From: an uncultured Eubacteriales bacterium
GTDB taxonomy: Bacteria; Bacillota_A; Clostridia; Oscillospirales; CAG-272
Reading direction: 5' to 3'
Length of the DNA stretch: 7,565 bases
Assembly (NCBI GenBank): GCA_900555345.1
Contig: USKS01000064.1
Location: forward strand, 1-7,565
Positions 1-6,100 of the stretch are shown one piece after another. Numbering within the stretch: position 1 is the first letter of the stretch; every line of letters starts with the position of its first letter. The position numbers and the translations under genes are program-made. Below the pieces are notes generated by a model that saw only the letters and a list, made by a program, of their open reading frames with translations, was not told where the DNA came from and ran no database searches.

Positions 1-662
1 CAGACAGACGGTATGTATCCGATATGGTGAAAAGCTGGGCGGCTCACGACGGACACACCGTGCATACTGATACATTTTCTTCTGCCGAGAGCTTTCTGTT
101 TCACTATGCGGAGGAGAGCGACTACGATATTCTGCTTCTGGACATTGAAATGGGTGCCATGGACGGCGTTACAATGGCAAAGCAGCTGCGAAAAGAAAAC
201 GACACCGTGCAGATCATTTTTATAACGGGATATTCCGATTATATTTCGGAGGGCTACGAGGTCGCGGCGCTTCACTATCTGGTAAAGCCCGTGAAGAAAG
301 AAAAGCTGTTTTCCGTACTTGACCGCGCGGCGGAAAAGCTTATGCGAAACGAAAGGGTTCTGAATTTTGAAGTCGGCGGAGAAATGGTGCGCGTGCCTAT
401 ATATCAGATAAGATATGCCGAGGTATTCGGCAACTATGTGACAGTCCACGCAGCCTCCGATATACACATCAAAATGACCCTGGGCGAGATCGAAAAGCAG
501 CTGGACGACCGCTTTTATCGCGTAGGGCGTTCGGCTGTCGTTAACCTGACGCAGATCAGCCGCGTGACCAGAACGGAGATAGTGCTTGCCGACGGGACGG
601 CAATTCCGCTGCCGCGCGGAGCGTACGACGGTGTCAACCGCGCGATTATCAATATGAGGTAG
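1..662 (+). CDS. LytTR-family response regulator (5' partial)
   Basis: DNA-binding response regulator of the AgrA/LytR type; it should be phosphorylated by the kinase encoded next to it and then bind promoter DNA. The frame is open to the left edge (first complete codon at 3), and the residues before the ATG at 24 (D-R-R-Y-V-S-D) look like the acidic start of a receiver domain. That ATG is therefore internal and the true start lies outside the window. The receiver domain runs to about nt 345: phosphoacceptor Asp in LLLDIEM (codon 141-143), switch Thr in FITGYSD (225-227), and conserved Lys in VKPVKK (285-287). A LytTR DNA-binding domain follows at about 357-653, with the typical YRVGRSAVVNL segment. 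The stop is TAG at 660-662. The kinase follows in the same frame six bases later. Family assignment is firm; the target promoter is unknown, and I see no clear paired LytTR boxes in the window. Confidence 0.93.
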   Translation, partial: DRRYVSDMVKSWAAHDGHTVHTDTFSSAESFLFHYAEESDYDILLLDIEMGAMDGVTMAKQLRKENDTVQIIFITGYSDYISEGYEVAALHYLVKPVKKEKLFSVLDRAAEKLMRNERVLNFEVGGEMVRVPIYQIRYAEVFGNYVTVHAASDIHIKMTLGEIEKQLDDRFYRVGRSAVVNLTQISRVTRTEIVLADGTAIPLPRGAYDGVNRAIINMR

Positions 663-668
663 AGGACG

Positions 669-1331
669 ATGGGACTGCTTTCAAGAAAAATAGAGAAACA
701 GATAGACTCATATCAGCAAGAGCTTGTAGAAACGCACTACCGCGAAGTGGACAATATGTACCGCAGTATGCGCGGCTGGCGGCATGATCTGCACAGTCAC
801 ATCCAGACGATGAAGGCATATGCCGCCGTCGGAGACTGGGAGGCTTTGAAAGATTATCTTGATCTGCTCGACGACGATCTGACAACCGTTGATACAGTGG
901 TAAAAACGGGCAATTCCATGACGGACGCTATTCTCAACTCCAAAATTTCGCTTGCGAGGTCCAAAGGGATAGAGGTCGTGGCTGACGCGCACATTCCCGT
1001 AAAGCTGAAATCCTCCGAGATAGATCTGTGCTGCATCATAGGCAATCTGTTCGACAATGCAATAGAGGCAAGCGCAAAGCTGCCGGAGGGGCAGCGCGTT
1101 ATACGCGTGTACATGGATATGAAAAATACGCAGCTGTATATTTCATTTACGAATTTTACGGCGGGAAAGAAAATGAAAAAAGAGGGCAAATTGTTCCGCA
1201 GCACAAAGGGAGATGGGCACGGCTTCGGCCTTGTCCGCATAGATGCGATCGTGGAGCGGCTTGACGGATATATCAGCCGCAACAGCGAGGACGGAGCGTT
1301 CACGACCGAAATACTGCTTCCGCAGACGTGA
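669..1331 (+). CDS. Short soluble GHKL-domain sensor histidine kinase
   Basis: Predicted autokinase partner of the upstream LytTR regulator, 220 aa. The start ATG at 669 is preceded by two overlapping GAGG motifs (656-659 and 662-665), which straddle the regulator's stop. After a short helical, charged N-terminus, the H-box RHDLHSH gives His39 as phosphoacceptor with Asp40 beside it. A dimerisation-type helical region follows to about residue 100. The ATP-binding GHKL domain has an N-box NLFDNAIEAS (126-135, Asn130) and a G-box GDGHGFGLVRI (181-191). All catalytic boxes are present, so it looks active. It has no membrane segment: AgrC/VirS-type kinases are usually about 400 aa or more with a multi-span N-terminal sensor, so about half the usual protein is missing. 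How it senses a signal is unclear; it could take input from another protein such as the neighbouring exporter (inference). Kinase identity is confident. Confidence 0.9.
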   Translation: MGLLSRKIEKQIDSYQQELVETHYREVDNMYRSMRGWRHDLHSHIQTMKAYAAVGDWEALKDYLDLLDDDLTTVDTVVKTGNSMTDAILNSKISLARSKGIEVVADAHIPVKLKSSEIDLCCIIGNLFDNAIEASAKLPEGQRVIRVYMDMKNTQLYISFTNFTAGKKMKKEGKLFRSTKGDGHGFGLVRIDAIVERLDGYISRNSEDGAFTTEILLPQT

Positions 1332-1360
1332 AGATCAGCAATTCATCACCCGAAAACGAC

Positions 1361-1395
1361 AATTCGTCCCCGAAAGCATACGGGGACGAATTTTT
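1361..1395 (+). terminator. Hairpin with short T-run between kinase and exporter genes
   Basis: A perfect 12-bp stem (arms 1361-1372 and 1381-1392, GC-rich core GTCCCCG/CGGGGAC) encloses an 8-base loop (AAAGCATA) and is followed by a short T-run (1391-1395, the first two T inside the stem). It has the form of an intrinsic terminator for the regulator-kinase transcript, but only three unpaired T follow, so it may be leaky. It ends 27 bases before the exporter start codon, too close for a full promoter in between. It could therefore be an attenuator or an RNA-processing or stability element. The rest of the 91-base gap (1332-1422) holds only the exporter's ribosome binding site. Confidence 0.75.
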
Positions 1396-1413
1396 GCGCT
1401 ATCATATACTCGG

Positions 1414-1419
1414 AAAGGA
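1414..1419 (+). promoter_or_regulatory. Ribosome binding site that sets the first exporter's start
   Basis: AAAGGA lies 3 bases before the ATG at 1423. The spacing is tight, but the next in-frame candidates (GTG at 1432, ATG at 1435) would be 12 and 15 bases away. This favours the 1423 start, with 1435 as the main alternative (four residues shorter). Confidence 0.55.
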
Positions 1420-1422
1420 CGG

Positions 1423-3288
1423 ATGACCATTGTGATGAAAGAAAAGAAGAAAAAAGAAAAATCTCCGAAGCCGAAATACAATATGTGGCAGAACTCTCTG
1501 TATATGATAAAGCTCGCCTGCACATCTGGGGAGAAAAAGGTCGTAGTGCTGGGCGGCATGACCGCAATTCTTGCAGTTGCGCTCAACCTTATAAATCTGT
1601 ACGTTTCCCCCGCCGTGCTTTCTGCGGTGGAAAGGAGAGCAACTCCCGGGGAGCTTGCGGTGACGGTTGCGGTATTTGCAGCCGCACTTATGCTTGTTTC
1701 GGCAGCATCGTCATATGTAAATGTAAATACTATGTACGGTCAGATAAGCGTGCGCAGCGAGATCATCACTATGCTGAACAGAAAAGCGGCGACAACAGCT
1801 TATCCGAACCTTTACGATGAAAAATTTCAGAAACTGCTCACAAAGTCGCAGGATGCGATAGGCTCAAACAGGGCGGCGACGGAAGCGGTCTGGACAACGC
1901 TTACGACCCTTTTGTCCGACACAATGGGCTTTGTGATATACGTTATACTTATGTCCTCCGTGCACCCGCTTTTGCTTGCGGCGGTGCTTGCAACAACGGT
2001 TGCATCGTACCTTGTAAGCAACCGACTGAACGGCTGGGGATACCGCCACCGTGAGGAGGAAGCGGAATGTGCAAAGCAGATGATGTATCTTAACAGACAA
2101 GTCAGCGAAATGCCGCTTGCCAAGGATATACGCATTTTCGGTCTGCGCCCGTGGATAAACGAGCTGTATGCGAAAAGCACGGCGGCATATACGGCGTTTC
2201 AGCGCAGAGCGCAGAACGTTTACATATGGGCAAGAATTGTTGACCTTGTGCTTGCCTTTCTCCGAAATGCGGTTGCGTATGCGTATCTCATCGGTCTTGT
2301 TATCGCAAGCAAAATCAACGTGTCCGAATTCCTTCTGCTTTTCAGCGTTGTGGGCGGATTTGCTGCGTGGGTATCGGGCATTCTCGGCGGTCTAAACACG
2401 CTTTATACTCAGTCTCTCGATATTTCAACGGTGCGTGAGTGCCTTGAATATCCCGAGCCGTTCCGCTTTGAGAGCGGAGAAGCGCTGAGGGCGCAGCCCG
2501 GCAGAATGTACGAGATCAGACTTGAGAACGTATCATATCGCTATCCCGGCGCCGAAAGAGACACTCTCTCCGGCGTAAATCTTACTCTGCATCCCGGAGA
2601 AAAGCTTGCAGTGGTCGGTCTGAACGGCGCGGGCAAAACGACCCTTGTCAAGCTGATATGCGGCTTTCTCGATCCCACAGAAGGGCGTGTGCTCCTTGAC
2701 GGGAGAGATATAAGAGACTATGACCGCAGGGATTATTACAAAATGTTCTCGGCGGTGTTTCAGAAGTTTTCTCTCCTTGCCGGAACCGTTGCTGCCAATG
2801 TGGCGCAGACTGCTGAGGACATTGACGCCGAGCGCGTCAGAGAATGTATTGAAAAAGCGGGGCTTCGCCGAAAAATCGAATCTCTGAAAAACGGATACGA
2901 AACGCTTTTGAACCGCGAGGTATATGAGGATGCGGTGCTTCTTTCCGGCGGAGAGACGCAGAGGCTTATGCTTGCCCGCGCACTTTATAAGGACGCACCG
3001 TTTATTGTTCTTGACGAGCCGACCGCGGCGCTCGATCCCATTGCCGAGTCGGAGATGTATCAAAAATATAACGAAATGACAGTCAAAAAGTCGTCGGTAT
3101 ACATTTCGCACAGGCTTGCCTCCACGCGCTTCTGCGACCGTATCATTATGATCGCCGACGGCGGCATTGCCGAAGAGGGCACGCATGAAGAGCTTCTCAA
3201 AGCGGGCGGCAGGTATGCCGAGCTGTTTGAGGTTCAGAGTAAATATTACAGGAAGGGAGAGGGCGAAGATGAAGAAGAGTGCGAATAA
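1423..3288 (+). CDS. Half-size ABC transporter, membrane plus ATPase (first of pair)
   Basis: ABC exporter half, 621 aa, in the cytoplasmic membrane; ATP hydrolysis would drive export of an unidentified substrate. The N-terminus is very Lys-rich (residues 6-18). Hydrophobic stretches at about 39-65, 79-100, 160-176, 181-198, 273-296 and 303-324 fit a six-helix exporter core. The ATPase domain starts near 362: A-loop Tyr374, Walker A GLNGAGKT (399-406, Lys405), Q-loop Gln447, signature LSGGE (507-511), Walker B FIVLDE (527-532, catalytic Glu532) and H-loop His563. All are intact. There is no C39 peptidase domain, so it should not itself trim a leader peptide. The frame is open upstream to 1243, but that stretch crosses the kinase gene and the hairpin, so the start is set at 1423. 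The C-terminus is strongly acidic where it overlaps the next gene. Cargo could be a peptide, lipid or drug; the signalling genes upstream make a peptide plausible but unproven. Confidence 0.9.
   Translation: MTIVMKEKKKKEKSPKPKYNMWQNSLYMIKLACTSGEKKVVVLGGMTAILAVALNLINLYVSPAVLSAVERRATPGELAVTVAVFAAALMLVSAASSYVNVNTMYGQISVRSEIITMLNRKAATTAYPNLYDEKFQKLLTKSQDAIGSNRAATEAVWTTLTTLLSDTMGFVIYVILMSSVHPLLLAAVLATTVASYLVSNRLNGWGYRHREEEAECAKQMMYLNRQVSEMPLAKDIRIFGLRPWINELYAKSTAAYTAFQRRAQNVYIWARIVDLVLAFLRNAVAYAYLIGLVIASKINVSEFLLLFSVVGGFAAWVSGILGGLNTLYTQSLDISTVRECLEYPEPFRFESGEALRAQPGRMYEIRLENVSYRYPGAERDTLSGVNLTLHPGEKLAVVGLNGAGKTTLVKLICGFLDPTEGRVLLDGRDIRDYDRRDYYKMFSAVFQKFSLLAGTVAANVAQTAEDIDAERVRECIEKAGLRRKIESLKNGYETLLNREVYEDAVLLSGGETQRLMLARALYKDAPFIVLDEPTAALDPIAESEMYQKYNEMTVKKSSVYISHRLASTRFCDRIIMIADGGIAEEGTHEELLKAGGRYAELFEVQSKYYRKGEGEDEEECE
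3254..3263 (+). promoter_or_regulatory. Ribosome binding site of the second exporter gene, inside the first
   Basis: AGGGAGAGGG lies 5 bases before the ATG at 3269 and fixes that start over the longer open frame reaching back to 3167. It sits inside the coding end of the first exporter gene, a layout that favours translational coupling. Confidence 0.75.
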
Positions 3289-5143
3289 GGTTTCGGCAAA
3301 AAGAGCGTTTGCGGCAAACAGGCGGGCGCTCGGGCTGCTGTACAGCCATTTTCCGCAGATGGTGGTGTCTCGCATGGTAAGCGTTGTATGGAACGCTCTC
3401 ACCCCGTATGCAGGCATATATCTTTCCGCGCTTGTTATAGACGAGCTTTCGGGAAACAGAGATGCGGGGCGTCTTTGGCAGCTTGTCTGCATCACCCTTG
3501 TCTCGGCGGCGGTCATTGCCTTGGGAACGGCGCTTATCGACCGTTGGAAGAACACCCAAAGCGCAGGCGAGTGGATAAGGCTCGACAGGGTCACATCCGA
3601 GAAAATGCTGGACACCGATTATGTAAATCTTGACGACACGCACACCTCCGAAATGCTTTCTACCATCCGTCAGAACTTCAACGGCGGCGCATGGGGACTG
3701 GGCAAGGTGATGATGTGCTTTGAGGGTCTTTGCTCCTCTGTACTGACAGTGCTCGGCGGCATTGCGCTTACGGTGTCTCTGTTCGTTGTAAAGATCCCCG
3801 CCGACGGCGGCGCGCTGACGGTACTCAATAATCCTTTGGCAGCCGTCGGCGTTATTGCTGTAATGCTTGCAGTTACATTTGTCTCTCCCATACTCGACAA
3901 TAAAGCGGGCAGCTATTTTGCAAAGTATGCCGACGCTCACAACCTCCAAAACCGTTATTTCAGCTTTTTCGGATTCCTCGGGTATAACAGAGATATTGCA
4001 GCGGACGTGCGTATGTACCGTCAGGATAAGATATGCGAAAAATACAACAGAAACAAAAAGAGCACCTTCGGCTCGGACGGACTGTTTGCGCATCTCTCCC
4101 GCGGTCCCATAGGGCTTTTGAGCGCTGCTTCCGCCGCAGTGTCCGTAGTTTTTACAGGAGTTGTTTACGCTTTCGTGTGTATGAAAGCGCTGGCAGGGGC
4201 GTTCGGTCTCGGCTCGGTAACGCAGTATGTTGCATCTGCCGCCAAGGTTTCCGGCGGTATGTCGGGTCTTGTATCCAATATCGGCTCCATGCGCAACAAC
4301 ACGCCGTTTCTTGAGCTGGTCTTTGATTTTCTTGATATCCCCGACAATATGTACAAGGGAAGCCTTACCGTTGAAAAGCGCCGCGACAGAAAGTATAATG
4401 TGGAGTTTCGCAATGTTTCCTTCAGGTATCCCGGGTGCGACAGCTGGGCGCTGCGCAACGTGAATATGAAATTTGAGATAGGCAGGCGCCTGGCAGTCGT
4501 CGGTATGAACGGAAGCGGCAAAACCACCTTTATTAAGCTTTTGTGCCGTCTGTACGATCCCACCGAGGGCGAAATCCTTCTGAACGGCATTGACATCCGT
4601 AAATATAACTATCGGGAATATATGGATATATTTTCCGTTGTATTTCAAGACTTCGGGCTGCTCAGCTTAAAACTGGGAGAAAACGTTGCTGGCAGGATGG
4701 ATTACGACAGGGCGCGCGTTGTCGATTGCCTTGAAAAAGCGGGCTTCGGCGCAAGACTTGCCAAGCTGCGGGACGGCACGGAAACATATCTCTACAAGGA
4801 TTACAACAAAAACGGAATTGATGTTTCGGGCGGCGAGGCGCAGAAAATCGCCATTGCCCGCTCGCTTTACAAGGACGCTCCGTTTATAGTTCTTGACGAG
4901 CCGACGGCGGCGCTCGACCCAGTTGCGGAGGCTGAGATATACAGCAAATTCGATGAGATAGCGGGAGACAAAACTGCAATATATATTTCCCATAGGCTGT
5001 CCTCCTGCAAGTTCTGCGACGAGATCGCCGTATTCAACGAGGGCTCGGTCATCCAGCAGGGAAGCCATGCAGAGCTTGTCGCCGATACCTGCGGCAAATA
5101 CTACGAGCTGTGGCACGCGCAGGCGCAGTATTACACCGAATAA
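3269..5143 (+). CDS. Half-size ABC transporter, membrane plus ATPase (second of pair)
   Basis: Second exporter half, 624 aa, probably the heterodimer partner of the first: it starts 20 bases before that gene ends, in another frame. The N-terminus is basic. Hydrophobic stretches at about 31-57, 71-91, 152-175, 189-208, 282-305 and 312-335 fit six helices. The ATPase domain begins near 377: A-loop Tyr387, Walker A GMNGSGKT (412-419, Lys418), Q-loop Gln460, signature VSGGE (519-523, first residue Val rather than the usual Leu), Walker B FIVLDE (539-544, catalytic Glu544) and H-loop His575. The catalytic Glu is present in both halves, so neither ATP site shows the Glu loss common in asymmetric exporters. 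The two ATPase domains clearly resemble each other, while the membrane parts are much more different. No peptidase domain is present. The function as an exporter is confident; the cargo is unknown. Confidence 0.9.
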   Translation: MKKSANKVSAKRAFAANRRALGLLYSHFPQMVVSRMVSVVWNALTPYAGIYLSALVIDELSGNRDAGRLWQLVCITLVSAAVIALGTALIDRWKNTQSAGEWIRLDRVTSEKMLDTDYVNLDDTHTSEMLSTIRQNFNGGAWGLGKVMMCFEGLCSSVLTVLGGIALTVSLFVVKIPADGGALTVLNNPLAAVGVIAVMLAVTFVSPILDNKAGSYFAKYADAHNLQNRYFSFFGFLGYNRDIAADVRMYRQDKICEKYNRNKKSTFGSDGLFAHLSRGPIGLLSAASAAVSVVFTGVVYAFVCMKALAGAFGLGSVTQYVASAAKVSGGMSGLVSNIGSMRNNTPFLELVFDFLDIPDNMYKGSLTVEKRRDRKYNVEFRNVSFRYPGCDSWALRNVNMKFEIGRRLAVVGMNGSGKTTFIKLLCRLYDPTEGEILLNGIDIRKYNYREYMDIFSVVFQDFGLLSLKLGENVAGRMDYDRARVVDCLEKAGFGARLAKLRDGTETYLYKDYNKNGIDVSGGEAQKIAIARSLYKDAPFIVLDEPTAALDPVAEAEIYSKFDEIAGDKTAIYISHRLSSCKFCDEIAVFNEGSVIQQGSHAELVADTCGKYYELWHAQAQYYTE

Positions 5144-5180
5144 AACCGACTGTGCCGCGCCGTGTACTTACGGCGTTGAC

Positions 5181-5224
5181 AAAAACCCTCCGTATATGCC
5201 GTGCGGCATATACGGAGGGTTTTC
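5181..5224. terminator. Bidirectional terminator between convergent operons
   Basis: A perfect 19-bp inverted repeat (arms 5182-5200 and 5205-5223) with a 4-base loop GTGC. On the + strand the stem ends in TTTT; on the - strand the run at 5181-5185 reads TTTTT after the stem. It lies 38 bases after the exporter stop and 14 bases past the aldolase stop, so it can end transcripts from both sides. A weaker 6-bp hairpin (5158-5163 with 5170-5175) precedes it. Nothing else is visible in the gap 5144-5237. Confidence 0.92.
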
Positions 5225-5237
5225 TATATTGTTTTAC

Positions 5238-6077
5238 TTACGCCTTGCCGTCGGAGCCGCAAAGCTTTATCTTGTGTATGCAGAGCGCCTTTACAGCCTC
5301 TCTGCCCGGGCCGAGGAACTTTTTTGGGTCGATTATGCTCTCGTCGCAAAGCGCCTTGCGAACTGCCGCTGTCATGGCTGCGCGCAGCTCGGTTGCAAAG
5401 TTTACCTTGCTTATGCCGAGCTCTATAGTGTGGCGTATCATCTCATCGGGGATGCCGCTGCCGCCGTGGAGCACCAGGGGAGCGTCTATCATGCCGGCGA
5501 TCTTTTCAAGCAGAGCAAAGTCGAGCTTGGGCTCGCCCTTGTAAAAACCGTGCGCAGTTCCGATAGCGACCGCAAAAATATCAATGCCGGTCTTGTTGTA
5601 GAACTCCAGCGCCTGATCGGGGTCGGTATATGCAATGGAGGCGCTGCGGGAGTCCTCCTTGCCGCCGACGGTGCCGAGCTCCGCTTCAACGGGGATGCCG
5701 CGGCGGTGAGCCTCTGCGACGGTCTTTGCGGTGAGCGCGATGTTTTCGTCAAAGGGAAGCTTTGACGCGTCTATCATTACGGAAGAATAGCCCGCGTCGA
5801 GAGCGTCGCATACGCCCTCATAGCTTTCGCAGTGGTCGAGGTGCAGGGATACGGGCACGCTCGCCGCGTCCGCCTCGGCTTTGACCATGGCATATGCCTG
5901 ACGCAGAGTCAGATATTTTACGGTAGAGGGCGTTGTCTGCAGCAGAACGGGGCTTTTCGTCTCCTCTGCCGCGGCGATTATTGCCTGAACCATTTCAAGA
6001 TTTTCGCAGTTGAACGCGGGGACGGCGTAGCCGCCCTTTTTTGCTTTAATGATTATGTCTTTGCTTGTAGTGTACAT
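5238..6077 (-). CDS. Class II ketose-bisphosphate aldolase, GatY/KbaY type
   Basis: Zn-dependent class II aldolase, 279 aa. Known family members cleave tagatose-1,6- or fructose-1,6-bisphosphate to dihydroxyacetone phosphate and glyceraldehyde-3-phosphate in the cytoplasm. Visible motifs: LHLDHCES with catalytic Asp81 and metal ligand His82, acidic VEAELGTVGG (130-139), GTAHGFYKGEP with His176, LHGGSGIPDE with His204 and the phosphate-binding loop, and KVNFATEL (224-231). The length matches GatY/KbaY (about 285 aa). ATG 6077 is preferred because it has an upstream AAAGGA and opens with the family-typical N-terminus; the open frame extends back to 6251 only as antisense-like sequence over the kinase gene. 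It is the last gene of the operon, 23 bases after the kinase, followed by the strong terminator. Motifs cannot separate tagatose- from fructose-bisphosphate specificity, and a ketose-1-phosphate or an IolJ-like substrate is also possible. Confidence 0.9.
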   Translation of the reverse strand: MYTTSKDIIIKAKKGGYAVPAFNCENLEMVQAIIAAAEETKSPVLLQTTPSTVKYLTLRQAYAMVKAEADAASVPVSLHLDHCESYEGVCDALDAGYSSVMIDASKLPFDENIALTAKTVAEAHRRGIPVEAELGTVGGKEDSRSASIAYTDPDQALEFYNKTGIDIFAVAIGTAHGFYKGEPKLDFALLEKIAGMIDAPLVLHGGSGIPDEMIRHTIELGISKVNFATELRAAMTAAVRKALCDESIIDPKKFLGPGREAVKALCIHKIKLCGSDGKA

Positions 6078-6088
6078 ATATGTGCTTT

Positions 6089-6094
6089 TCCTTT
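6089..6094 (-). promoter_or_regulatory. Ribosome binding site of the aldolase gene
   Basis: On the - strand AAAGGA lies 11 bases before the ATG at 6077, in the 23-base gap after the kinase stop. It is the basis for choosing that start over the longer upstream frame. Confidence 0.6.
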
Positions 6095-6100
6095 CGGGAC

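Noticed and set aside
24..26. ATG at 24 as start of the response regulator
   Set aside because: The frame is open to the window edge and the preceding residues look like receiver-domain sequence; starting at 24 would remove the first strand and acidic pocket.
1349..1407. Tiny - strand ORF (19 codons) in the kinase-exporter gap, considered as a signal peptide
   Set aside because: It is largely the hairpin translated, with no ribosome binding site and no leader or pheromone features.
1405..1410. TATACT as a -10 promoter element for the exporter genes
   Set aside because: No acceptable -35 lies about 17 bases upstream, and the resulting start would fall inside or after the ribosome binding site.
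1243..1422. Sixty-residue N-terminal extension of the first exporter gene
   Set aside because: It would overlap the kinase gene in another frame and translate through the hairpin; the extension has no exporter-like sequence, and a ribosome binding site supports 1423.
3167..3268. Earlier start for the second exporter gene
   Set aside because: The stretch lies in the coding end of the first exporter gene, and a strong ribosome binding site sits just before 3269.
2533..4648. Long - strand open frames across the exporter genes (360 and 483 codons)
   Set aside because: They are antisense to well-supported exporter genes, lack recognisable domains, and are Arg/His/Cys-rich, as expected of shadow frames.
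5176..5181. TTGACA as a -35 element
   Set aside because: There is no -10 at the right spacing, it runs into the terminator, and it would point into convergent genes.
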